A DNA stretch of 64,000 nucleotides from Pontibacter chinhatensis (GTDB taxonomy: Bacteria; Bacteroidota; Bacteroidia; Cytophagales; Hymenobacteraceae): NCBI RefSeq assembly GCF_900113285.1, contig NZ_FOOT01000005.1, positions 1-64,000 of the forward strand. Direction: 5' to 3'. The notes beneath the pieces are model-generated. The model did no database searches and was not told the origin of the DNA. It worked only from the letters and a program-made list of their open reading frames with translations. This document shows, one piece after another, positions 51,265-60,459 of the stretch. The stretch's first letter is position 1. Each line of letters begins with the position of its first letter. The translations under genes were made by a program, and so were the position numbers.

Positions 51265-52040
51265 CTGGCGCGGGTATCTAACCCGTGACGCTTAGTGGGT
51301 GCGAGTCTCCAGACTCGCTTTTGCAGTACCGGGTCCAACCACCCCTGCCCCTCCTTGTCTAAGGAGGGGAGCCTGTAGTTACTCTTGCAAGAGTATAAGT
51401 TCCATTACCTCAGTTCTCACGCGGACAGGTCGCGACCTGTCCCTACAGAGTATAACCCACCCCAGCCCCTCCGAGGAGGGGAATTATACTTGCTCCTTTC
51501 CCTGTCATCTCGAGCAGCGCGAGAGATCTATCCGGAATTCTAACCAGATCTCTCCCGAAGGTCGAGATGACAGCAGGGGCAGGAGCTATCAGATTAAAAC
51601 TACCTCTTGTCTTAGCAGGCGATTATCATCCCCCAGCCCCCTTCGAAGGGGGACTTGACTGAAGTTGCATTAGCAGTGGCTATCGAACCTGTTCCCAGCC
51701 TTTGGGTTGAGCGCCTCGAGAGGTTCTGGTGCCCGCAAGGACATTGCGACGTCAGGAGCTAAGGAAGCGAAAGCAGTGCGATGCCCGAAGGCGAGGCCTC
51801 CCGGCCTTGAGGGAGCCAAAGCTAGAGGTGAAACGATAGGTTGGTGGGAACTAGAGGATAAGCGGCGGCTAGTAAGGATAGCTTGGTTCAAAAGGAAGGA
51901 AGCAGCGGCTAGGAAGTATAAACAGGCAAGTATAAAGTACAGCCGGAGCAAGTATAGAAGTATGGCATTTCAAGCCACTCGGATTACAAATCCGAGAGTA
52001 TAGGAAGGCACGGGTTGCAAACCCGCGCCAGCAATAGGGG
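51265..52040. repeat. Mosaic intergenic repeat island F (most complete copy)
   Basis: Nearly the whole 960-bp gap is repeat. It has a module-6-like part (about 51265-51320), module 1 (51321-51375), palindrome GACAGGTCGCGACCTGTC (51425-51442), module 2 (about 51458-51487), module 3 (51501-51574), module 4 (about 51630-51670), module 5 (about 51680-51910) and module 6 (about 51968-52038). This is the fullest order seen, and other islands are subsets of it. The small ORFs inside are not conserved proteins. Confidence 0.82.
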
Positions 52041-52110
52041 AGAGTTTCGGAGCACTAGGAAGTATAAAGTATGCCCCAAGTATGAAGTATGGCTAAAGTA
52101 TAAATATGGC

Positions 52111-52142
52111 TTTTAAGCTGGTCGATTCAGCCAGCTTAAAAG
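52111..52142 (-). terminator. Intrinsic terminator of the xseAB operon
   Basis: TTTTAAGCTGG pairs with CCAGCTTAAAA around a 9-nt loop. It lies 16 bp past the xseB stop on the minus strand. Confidence 0.8.
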
Positions 52143-52157
52143 CATTTTGGGAAGAAA

Positions 52158-52415
52158 TTAAAACAACGTACCGGCACTACCTTCCTGCGGTTTGGCAGGA
52201 GCAGGGGCTTCGCAATTCTCTTCGTTAAACACTTGGTCGATGGCTTTTTCAGCTTTGCGGAGCTTCTCCTTGCATAGCTTTATCAGCTGCGAGGAGCGCT
52301 GTACTTTCTGCGTCAGTTCGTCCACATCCACTGCGTCGTTTTCAATGGCGCGTAAAATTTCCTCCAGCTCCTGTGTCGCTTCGCGGTACGTCATATCCTT
52401 TAGGTCCTTATTCAT
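52158..52415 (-). CDS. xseB: Exodeoxyribonuclease VII small subunit
   Basis: XseB binds the XseA subunit to make the single-strand-specific exonuclease VII used in mismatch repair and DNA end processing. The 85-residue protein has the expected two-helix pattern TYREATQELEEILRAIENDAVDVDELTQKVQRSSQLIKLCKEKLRKAEKAIDQVF and a Pro/Ala tail. The ATG at 52415 is used rather than a TTG three codons upstream. It overlaps the xseA stop by 8 nt, so the subunits are translationally coupled. Confidence 0.93.
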   Translation of the reverse strand: MNKDLKDMTYREATQELEEILRAIENDAVDVDELTQKVQRSSQLIKLCKEKLRKAEKAIDQVFNEENCEAPAPAKPQEGSAGTLF

Positions 52416-53967
52416 CTGTATCAATATTTACAACGATGCTGTGGAGGCTGCCATCTTGCATTCTGGTTTCCACTACATCATCGGTTTTTACGTCTTTTAT
52501 ACTTTTGATAATCTTGCCGTTGATGAGCGTGAGCGTATAGCCGCGGAGCAACAGCTTCTCCGGGTTGTTTGCTTCTATGCTCATTTCCAACAATTTTAGC
52601 CGGTGATTTTCGCTCTGTAGCTTGCTTTTGGAAGTATACGCCAGCTTGTCGTTATACTTGGTAAAGCTCAGTTGTTCTTTCTTTAGCTTGTCCTTGGCCT
52701 CGGTTTCTACGCAGTGTACCAGGTGGTTTAATTCGTGCTCCTTTAGGTGCAGGTAGCGCTGGCTTTTGCCCTCTACGCACACCGACAGCTCCTGCAGATA
52801 CCGCTGCCGCTCGTGCAGCAGGTCTTTAGTACCGGCGCTTACGTCCTTTTCCAAACCGCTTAGCAGGTGACGTTGTGCCTCCAGGTAAGCCTTCGGTTTG
52901 AGCAGCAGGCCTCGCGAGAGGTTTTCCAGTTTGTCCTTTCGGGTTTGTAGTTGTTGCCGCGTCAGGTTTTGGAAACGTAGGCTCAGGCGCTCCAGTTTGT
53001 CGTCCGTCAGTTTGAGTTGCTGGGCGGCAAACATCCGGATGCTATCGAACAAATCTTCTGCATAGGTCTCTGCTTCCCGAAACCTATCGATGAGAAAGCC
53101 AGCTACGGCAGTCGGGGTTTTCAGACGCGTATGCGCCACCAAGTCGGCTATACTTTCGTCGCGCTCGTGCCCAATGCCCGTCAGTACCGGCAGTGGCGCA
53201 TTGCCAATGGCAGCCGCTATCTTATAGTCATCGAAGCAACTCAGGTCCGTCTGGGATCCCCCGCCGCGAATAAGGACAATGGCATCAAAGGCCTCGCTGT
53301 ACTGTGCCACCTGCGCAAAAGCCTTCGCCACCGAAGCAGGCGCCTCGTTGCCCTGCACTACCGCGGGGAAAAGGGTCGTCTGGAAAGTATAACCGTAAGT
53401 ATTGTGCTCCAGTTGATGTATAAAGTCCTGGAAACCAGCTGCGGTAGCCGATGAAATCACCGCCAGCCGTTGCGGCACCAGCGATAGCTCCAGTTCTTTG
53501 TTTGCCTCCAGCAGGCCTTCCGCCTCCAGTCGCTTCAGCGTTTCGAGGCGCTGGCGGGCCAGGTCGCCGATAGTATAATTGGGGTCGATGCTGGTGATGT
53601 CGAGGCTGAGGCCATAGAGCTCGTGAAAACGCACCGATGCCTGCAGCAGCACCTTTAGACCTGCCCGTAACGGTTGCCCTGTTTTCTCCTCAAAGTAGCG
53701 GCCCAGCATCTGGTAGCGCGAGCTCCAGATGGTCGCTTTGGCCTGCGCCAGCATCTGCCGGGCGTCGTCGCCTTTGTCCACCAGCGTGAGGTAGCAGTGG
53801 CCCTTGCGGCGGTCTACATTTACCTGGGCTACCTCGGCCACCACCCAATAGCTGTCCGGGAACGCCACCTCCAGCTCCTCGCGTATCTGCTGGTGCAGCT
53901 CATACAGCGAGAGCGGGGCCTGGTGCTCCTCGTACACTACCGTCTGGCGAAAAAAGATTTGGGACAT
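52408..53967 (-). CDS. xseA: Exodeoxyribonuclease VII large subunit
   Basis: XseA is the catalytic subunit. The 519-residue protein has an N-terminal OB-fold (LSLYELHQQIREELEVAFPDSYWVVAEVAQVNVDRRKGHCYLTLVDKG). The nuclease domain includes LAVISSATAAGFQDFIHQL, IVLIRGGGSQTDLSCFDDYKIAAAIGNAPLPVLTGIGHERDESIADLVAHTRLKTPTAVAGFLI, and a long coiled coil at about 290-450 follows. It is somewhat longer than E. coli XseA (456 residues), mainly in the coiled coil. The ATG at 53967 (MSQIFFRQ) is preferred over a GTG at 53997. Confidence 0.93.
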   Translation of the reverse strand: MSQIFFRQTVVYEEHQAPLSLYELHQQIREELEVAFPDSYWVVAEVAQVNVDRRKGHCYLTLVDKGDDARQMLAQAKATIWSSRYQMLGRYFEEKTGQPLRAGLKVLLQASVRFHELYGLSLDITSIDPNYTIGDLARQRLETLKRLEAEGLLEANKELELSLVPQRLAVISSATAAGFQDFIHQLEHNTYGYTFQTTLFPAVVQGNEAPASVAKAFAQVAQYSEAFDAIVLIRGGGSQTDLSCFDDYKIAAAIGNAPLPVLTGIGHERDESIADLVAHTRLKTPTAVAGFLIDRFREAETYAEDLFDSIRMFAAQQLKLTDDKLERLSLRFQNLTRQQLQTRKDKLENLSRGLLLKPKAYLEAQRHLLSGLEKDVSAGTKDLLHERQRYLQELSVCVEGKSQRYLHLKEHELNHLVHCVETEAKDKLKKEQLSFTKYNDKLAYTSKSKLQSENHRLKLLEMSIEANNPEKLLLRGYTLTLINGKIIKSIKDVKTDDVVETRMQDGSLHSIVVNIDTDE

Positions 53968-54127
53968 GGGTTCCACAACGTTACATTTCTCCTGCACAAC
54001 CGGCAGAGAGCCGGCTCCTTTGCTTCGAAGTTAGGACTTTTTGGCTAAAATAATTAGTAGGGGAGTGGAGAAAATGTTTTTGGTTTTCTGAATTAGGGTA
54101 TGAAGGGGTAGGGTTTGGAAAGATTTT

Positions 54128-54545
54128 AGCAGTGCCGGGTCCAACCACCCCTGCCCCTCCTTGGCTAAGGAGGGGAGCCTGTGATTAATTTGGCTGAAGT
54201 TTAAGTTCTATGGTCAAAGTATAAACACCCCTGTGGTCCCCTCAAGGGGACAGCCTATTCCTATTGCATAGCAAAGGCTGGAGCTATCGAATGCTTCCCA
54301 GTTTTTCTGCGAGGCGCCTATGCGAGTTTTTCCGGTGCCGCAGGCAGCCCGAGGCACGAGGGCAGGAAAAGCTCCCAGCGCCGAGCGGGAAAATGAGGCC
54401 TCCCGGCCTAGGAGGGAGCCAAGCAAGAGATGAAACGAGACGCTTGTGGGAACTAGAGGATGAACGGCAGCTAGTAAGGATAGCTTGCCTCAAGTTGCAG
54501 GAAGCCGAGGCTAGAGAGCATATAGAATGTTTGCGCAAGAGGGGG
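54128..54545. repeat. Mosaic intergenic repeat island G
   Basis: Module 1 (about 54129-54185), a 'cctcaaggggacag' piece shared with island A (about 54240-54255), and the variant form of module 5 (about 54280-54520, with 'cccagtttttctgcgaggcg') also found in island C. It ends about 100 bp before the metY promoter. No gene is supported. Confidence 0.75.
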
Positions 54546-54643
54546 GTGTAAGTTAAAGCGGTGTGAATCAAGTATAAGCATTAAGAGTCATGCAGATAAA
54601 TCATCGCCATAAAACCTGCTTTTCAAAAAATATCAGAAATAAA

Positions 54644-54676
54644 TTTGGCTTTTTAAAAAGTCGTGTCGTATACTTG
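54644..54676 (+). promoter_or_regulatory. Probable promoter of the metY leader
   Basis: TTTG (54644-54647) and TATACTTG (54669-54676) are 21 nt apart, close to the -33 TTTG / -7 TAnnTTTG consensus with one mismatch in the -7 box. This places the transcript start about 30 nt before the SAM aptamer. Confidence 0.5.
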
Positions 54677-54711
54677 CAACATCAAGTCAATACTCCCTTT
54701 GCGGATATTGG

Positions 54712-54817
54712 TTTATAAAGAAGCGTGGAGAGACAGGCTCTGTGAAACGCTAGCAACCTAACCATCGGAGTTAAGGTGCTAATTCCTGAGTTCGGCAGGG
54801 TGCCGGACGAATATAAA
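54712..54817 (+). ncRNA. SAM-I (S-box) riboswitch aptamer
   Basis: A 106-nt aptamer binding S-adenosylmethionine. P1 is TTTATA (54712-54717) with TATAAA (54812-54817). The conserved core CGTGGAGAGACAGGC, then TGTGAAACGCTAGCAACC, and AAGGTGCTAATTCC match the SAM-I consensus closely. It lies about 300 nt upstream of metY and 11 nt before the start codon of a Met/Cys-rich upstream ORF. No terminator hairpin directly follows, so control of translation, possibly of the upstream ORF, seems more likely than simple attenuation. Confidence 0.93.
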
Positions 54818-54828
54818 TTGATACGGTC

Positions 54829-54975
54829 ATGTACATCAAGGGAATCAAGCCAACACAGCACGTATTATTAGTTTCTAAGGCAGCCACGCAGCTGTCCAGA
54901 ACCTCTATTTTAACTTCTGTTAAAACCAACAACATGCACATGCCTATGTGCACGATGTGTTGTTGTTGCTGTTAA
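54829..54975 (+). CDS. Met/Cys-rich leader peptide (upstream ORF of metY)
   Basis: A 48-codon ORF beginning ATG TAC ATC, 11 nt after the SAM aptamer. The N-terminal 35 residues are ordinary (MYIKGIKPTQHVLLVSKAAT ...). The last 13 residues are MHMPMCTMCCCCC, with four Met and six Cys, ending in TAA. A leader peptide made of the very amino acids produced by the pathway is a classic sign of ribosome-mediated attenuation or translational coupling. The real start may be internal (ATG codons at 54934, 54940 and 54946), giving a peptide as short as 13 residues. No family is recognised. Confidence 0.7.
   Translation: MYIKGIKPTQHVLLVSKAATQLSRTSILTSVKTNNMHMPMCTMCCCCC
54927..54965 (+). promoter_or_regulatory. 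Hairpin over the Met/Cys codons of the leader ORF
   Basis: CAACAACATGCACAT (54927-54941) pairs perfectly with ATGTGCA (54946-54952) plus TGTTGTTG (54958-54965), with a 5-nt bulge. Its right arm carries the Cys codons, so a translating or stalled ribosome would open it. A second hairpin (55011-55035, AGTGGCAGAT with ATCTGCTGCT) lies between the leader ORF and metY. Confidence 0.55.
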
Positions 54976-55103
54976 TCCAGGTATAAAATTCCTGTCTTCA
55001 TACTTGGTTTAGTGGCAGATCCAGCATCTGCTGCTAAGCCGCTTTATACCCCATCTGTACTTCTGAATTTCCATAAGCCATATTTTCCATTTTAAACAGA
55101 TAA

Positions 55104-56438
<1,335 letters not shown>

Positions 56439-56446
56439 GTATAAAA

Positions 56447-57511
56447 ATGTCAGAACAGCACGTTTTTCATTACCAACAAGAGTTTCAGCTGGAGTCCGGG
56501 GCTTTGCTGCCGGGCTTCCAGCTAACCTATACCACCTATGGTACGCTCAACCCTGAGCGCAGCAACGTGGTGTGGGTATGCCATGCCCTTACCGGCAGCT
56601 CCGATTTTACCGATTGGTGGTGCGACCTGTTTGGGGAAGGCAAGCTATACAACCCGCAGGAGTGGTTTATAGTTTGCGCCAACACCCTGGGCGGTTGCTA
56701 CGGCTCCACGGGGCCGCTATCGGTTAACCCTACCACCCTGCAGCCATATTTTCATACTTTCCCGCAGCTCACCAACCGCGACATCGTGCGAGCCTTCGAT
56801 TTGCTGCGGCAGGAACTGGGGCTGAAGCGGGTACATACTTTAATCGGAGGTTCTTTAGGGGGGCAACAGGCATTGGAGTGGGTGCTGCAAAAACCTGCTG
56901 TTTTCGAGCGATTGGTGCACGTGGCCAGCAACGCACGCCACTCGCCGTGGGGCATCGCCTTTAACGAGAGCCAGCGTATGGCCATCCGCCAAGACCCGAG
57001 CTGGGGCAGCGACACGGCGGAAGCGGGCAAGGAAGGCCTGAAAACCGCCCGCGCCATTGCTATGCTCTCTTATCGCCACTACAACACCTACCAACAGGCG
57101 CAACAGGAGCCGGGCCATAGCATCACCGATAACTTCCGGGCCTCCAGTTACCAGGTATACCAGGGCGAGAAACTGGCACAACGCTTCAACGCCTATACCT
57201 ACTGGCTGCTCTCCAAGGCGATGGACTCGCATAACGTGGGCCGCGGCCGGGGCAGCGTGGAGAAGGCACTGGCGCAGGTAAAGGCCAAATGCCTTTTTGT
57301 GGGCGTGGATACCGACCTGCTGTTTCCGGTGGAGGAGCAGTATTTCCTGCATGCCCAGGTATCGGGTTCCTCCTTCCAACTTATCCGCTCCAACTACGGC
57401 CACGATGGCTTCCTGGTGGAGGTGGACCAATTAGCAAATGCCATCCGGCAATTTTATTTAAATGAAAAAGTAACAGAAGAAGAACTTAACTATGAAAAGC
57501 AAGAGCGGTAA
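56447..57511 (+). CDS. metX: Homoserine O-acetyltransferase
   Basis: MetX makes O-acetylhomoserine, the substrate of MetY. The 354-residue alpha/beta-hydrolase-fold enzyme has the nucleophile S136 in GGSLGGQQALEW, the oxyanion region VVWVCHALTGSSDFTDWW, and the family motif LGGCYGSTGP. The acid and base sit in FVGVDTDLLFPVEEQ and SNYGHDGFLVEVDQL. It could be a succinyltransferase in some lineages, but pairing with MetY supports acetyl. Its end overlaps hom by 20 nt. Confidence 0.94.
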   Translation: MSEQHVFHYQQEFQLESGALLPGFQLTYTTYGTLNPERSNVVWVCHALTGSSDFTDWWCDLFGEGKLYNPQEWFIVCANTLGGCYGSTGPLSVNPTTLQPYFHTFPQLTNRDIVRAFDLLRQELGLKRVHTLIGGSLGGQQALEWVLQKPAVFERLVHVASNARHSPWGIAFNESQRMAIRQDPSWGSDTAEAGKEGLKTARAIAMLSYRHYNTYQQAQQEPGHSITDNFRASSYQVYQGEKLAQRFNAYTYWLLSKAMDSHNVGRGRGSVEKALAQVKAKCLFVGVDTDLLFPVEEQYFLHAQVSGSSFQLIRSNYGHDGFLVEVDQLANAIRQFYLNEKVTEEELNYEKQER

Positions 57512-58751
57512 ACGTATCGGGATATTTGGTTTTGGATGTGTAGGCCAGGGGCTGCACGATGTGTTGCAGGAGAACCCACACCTGGACGTAGCCCGGATTT
57601 GCGTGCGCGACCAGGAAAAGCTACGCACCCTGCCCAAGCATCATTTTACTTACGACGCGCAGGAGCTGCTGCAGGACGAAAGCATCGACCTATACGCTGA
57701 ATTGATTAGCGACCCGAAAGAGGCGCTGCTGATTGTGCGGCAGGCTTTGCGGGCCGGAAAAACCATTGTGTCGGCCAACAAGAAGATGATTTCCGAAAAC
57801 CTGACCGAACTGGTTGCGCTGCAGGAGGAGTTTGGCGGTACTTTGCTGTATGAAGCGGCCGTTTGCGGCAGCATTCCGATTCTGAGAACGCTGGAGGCAT
57901 ATTACGGCAACGAGCCGCTGCTGGAAGTATCGGGCATCCTGAACGGTTCTTCTAACTATATTCTTACAAAACTCGACGCGGAGGGAATCTCTTACAACGA
58001 GGCGCTGGCACAGGCACAGGCACTTGGCTTTGCCGAGGCCGACCCAACTTTGGACGTGGGCGGCTACGATACCCTGCACAAAATCAGCCTGATTGCCGCG
58101 CATGCCTTTGGGGCGGTGGTGAAGCCGGAGCAGGTGCTTCGGGCCGGTATCCAGCACATCTCCCGCAAGGATGTGGCGCTGGCGCAGGCACTGGGTGGCC
58201 GCATCCGGCTGGTGGCCACAGCCAAGCTCAACCAGAACAACAAACTGGAACTGCAGGTGCTGCCCACGCTGGTATTCCCGGACTCAGAACTATACCATGT
58301 AGAGGCTGAGTTTAATGGGGTGCAGCTGGAGGCCCGCTACGCCGGCGACCAATTCCTGAAGGGCCGCGGTGCCGGCAGTCACCCAACTGGCTCTGCCGTG
58401 TGGGCCGACGTGTCGGCGGCACTAGCCGGTTACAAGTATAGCTACCCCAAATTCAGGCATAACGAGGAAGGCGAGTTGAGGCCGGTGCCGGTAGAGGAAG
58501 ACGATGAGTTGAAGATTTACGTGCGCTCCACTATGCCGGAGTTTCTGCCGCAGTTGCCGTGGCGCGAGCTAACTGTTTTTGGCGAAGGTAAAAGAGAAAT
58601 ACAGTTGGTGGGCACCATCCGCCGCAAAGACCTGCTGTTGCACCTGTCTGCCCTGAAGCAGACCATCGCTTTTATAGCACAACTTCCGGCGCATGTATCG
58701 GCTGAGCAGGTGGTGGCAGCATCGTGTATTGCCTTAGAGGAAGCTGCCTGA
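57492..58751 (+). CDS. hom: Homoserine dehydrogenase
   Basis: The enzyme reduces aspartate semialdehyde to homoserine, feeding MetX and threonine synthesis. The 419-residue protein has the NAD(P) motif GIFGFGCVGQGLHDVL (about 9-24), VSANKKMISENLTEL, the substrate region YEAAVCGSIPILRTLEAYYGNEPLLEVSGILNGSSNYILTKL, and EADPTLDVGGYDTLHKISLIAAHAFG. A C-terminal domain of about 70 residues (LVGTIRRKDLLLHLSALKQTIAFIAQ) may be regulatory. The 20-nt overlap with metX puts it under the SAM-controlled transcript. Confidence 0.94.
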   Translation: MKSKSGKRIGIFGFGCVGQGLHDVLQENPHLDVARICVRDQEKLRTLPKHHFTYDAQELLQDESIDLYAELISDPKEALLIVRQALRAGKTIVSANKKMISENLTELVALQEEFGGTLLYEAAVCGSIPILRTLEAYYGNEPLLEVSGILNGSSNYILTKLDAEGISYNEALAQAQALGFAEADPTLDVGGYDTLHKISLIAAHAFGAVVKPEQVLRAGIQHISRKDVALAQALGGRIRLVATAKLNQNNKLELQVLPTLVFPDSELYHVEAEFNGVQLEARYAGDQFLKGRGAGSHPTGSAVWADVSAALAGYKYSYPKFRHNEEGELRPVPVEEDDELKIYVRSTMPEFLPQLPWRELTVFGEGKREIQLVGTIRRKDLLLHLSALKQTIAFIAQLPAHVSAEQVVAASCIALEEAA

Positions 58752-58929
58752 AAGTATACTTAGGATATTGTACTTTATTGAGCCGGCTAACACTGAGAAA
58801 CTAGAATAAACAAAGTATATCTATATGATAATTATACTATGTTTATTTTTAATTTACTGAAAATGTAGCTATTGTCAAAGTCTCTGCGTACAAATAATCA
58901 GTTTATCACTGAATTTTATTTGTACCTAT

Positions 58930-59646
58930 ATGAGACGCAAATCTTTACCAATACTCGCGTTTCTGGCGGTGATCATGGTGCTGTCATCTTGTCGGCATGA
59001 TGGAGCCTCACCGATTCGGAACGTAAAAGCTGGCCCTACGCTCTTGAGGGCACAAGCTGGCAATGGCTCCTGCGACAACTATACTTACTTCTATAACAAC
59101 GAAGAGAGAAACCTGGGAAACGTTTTTACAAAACAAGTGCTGGTGGCTTTTGCCAGCGGAATGAGTGCTGAACAGGAAGCCGAGGTGGTAGCCGCCTATG
59201 GCTTCGTGAAAGGACAAAGAGGGCAGGTTGGCTCCAACTCTGCTCTGCTGCACAACCTGGAACTGGTGGATGGGCTAAACTGCAGGCAAGTGGAGAAGGC
59301 GATGGAGTTACTAGCCCAGGACCCTGCCGTTGCGTATGTGGCGCCCTACTTTATGAACGGCGATGGCCTGCTTGGTATCAGCAACGAGGCGATTGTGACG
59401 ATTGAGGCAGGAGCAGAAGATGCCTTAACTGCCTTGGCTGCCGAATATGGCGCGGAGGTGCTGATGCCGTTAAGCGGCCAAACTTACCTGGTGCGCGTGG
59501 ATAAAAACGCCTCCGGCAATGCGCTGGAACTGGCTAACTTCCTGAAGGGTAAAGCCGGTATTACGCATGCCGAGCCCGACTTTATCGTATCGGCTGAGGT
59601 GCCGGTAGCGGACAGGAGGAACGGCATCGGAAATCGATTAGATTAA
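58930..59646 (+). CDS. Orphan lipoprotein with two subtilisin-propeptide-like (I9/fervidolysin-N) domains
   Basis: A 238-residue lipoprotein (MRRKSLPILAFLAVIMVLSSC, lipobox LSSC). Two alpha/beta modules resemble the prodomains of subtilisin-like proteases. The first (about 57-135) has KQVLVAFASGMSAEQEAEVVAAYGF ... VEKAMELLAQDPAVAYVAPYF; the second (about 152-228) has EAIVTIEAGAEDALTALAAEYGAEV ... ALELANFLKGKAGITHAEPDF. No S8 protease domain follows: a stop and terminator come directly. It may act as a protease inhibitor or chaperone in trans, which is an inference. Confidence 0.72.
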   Translation: MRRKSLPILAFLAVIMVLSSCRHDGASPIRNVKAGPTLLRAQAGNGSCDNYTYFYNNEERNLGNVFTKQVLVAFASGMSAEQEAEVVAAYGFVKGQRGQVGSNSALLHNLELVDGLNCRQVEKAMELLAQDPAVAYVAPYFMNGDGLLGISNEAIVTIEAGAEDALTALAAEYGAEVLMPLSGQTYLVRVDKNASGNALELANFLKGKAGITHAEPDFIVSAEVPVADRRNGIGNRLD

Positions 59647-59659
59647 GCCTTAAAAGCAT

Positions 59660-59697
59660 AAAAAAGCCGCTCTGGGATTAACTAGAGCGGCTTTTTT
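59660..59697. terminator. Bidirectional intrinsic terminator
   Basis: AAAAAGCCGCTCT pairs with AGAGCGGCTTTTTT around a 10-nt loop, just after the orphan propeptide gene. Confidence 0.88.
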
Positions 59698-59739
59698 ATA
59701 CTTTACACTTTCCAGGTCTATTCTATTCAGTGGACTAGC

Positions 59740-60400
59740 GCTTGCTTGCCCTATTGCTGGCGAGAGTTTGCAACTTGTGCCTAGTATGGTGTCGGGTTTG
59801 TAACCCAACTGGCTTGAAAAGCCATGCCTTATACTTTGGCTATACTTCTTATACTTTAATATAGCTGCTGTTTCGGACATCCTTGTCCGAAACTACTTCT
59901 GCTGCGGACTTCCAAGTCCCCGTAGGCCATACTTTTATACTTGTGCCTTAGCCACTGCTTCCTTCCTCTTGAACCAAGCTATCCTTTCTAGCCTCTGTTC
60001 ATCCTCCAGCCTCACAAACCTACAGTTCCATAGTATACTTTCTGCTCTCAAGCCCGAGAGGGCTCGCCTTCGGGCATCGCGCGGTGTTCCCTCCTTGCCT
60101 CGCTGCCGCTCAGCATGCCCTTACCGGGCACCGGATCTCACAAGGCGCTCAACCCAAAGGCTGGGTATAGGTTCAATAGCTGCTGCAGACGGAGCTTCAG
60201 CCAAGTTCCCCTTCGAAGGGGGCAGGGGGATGTAATCGTCTGCTGAGCAATTTCCCTCTTGGGAGGGGCTGGGGTGGGTTTATACCTAGAACAGACAGCC
60301 ACTACGAAGCTCATATTTAGCATCTGTAATGACAGGTTCCCCGCTTTAGTCAAGGAGGGGTTAGGGGTGGTTGGACCCGAAACTAAAAAAGCAGGGGTTA
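59740..60400. repeat. Mosaic intergenic repeat island H (inverted)
   Basis: The 800-bp gap before lysA's end holds an island in inverted order: module 6 (about 59755-59825), palindrome GTTTCGGACATCCTTGTCC (about 59870-59895), module 5 (about 59955-60170), module 4 (about 60185-60232), module 2 (about 60250-60285) and module 1 (about 60330-60380). Module 3 is absent, as in island D. Small ORFs inside are not supported as genes. Confidence 0.8.
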
Positions 60401-60459
60401 AACCCCTCCGAAGAGAGACTTAACCCCAGCTGAAAATTTATACTTTCTAAACTCAGGCG

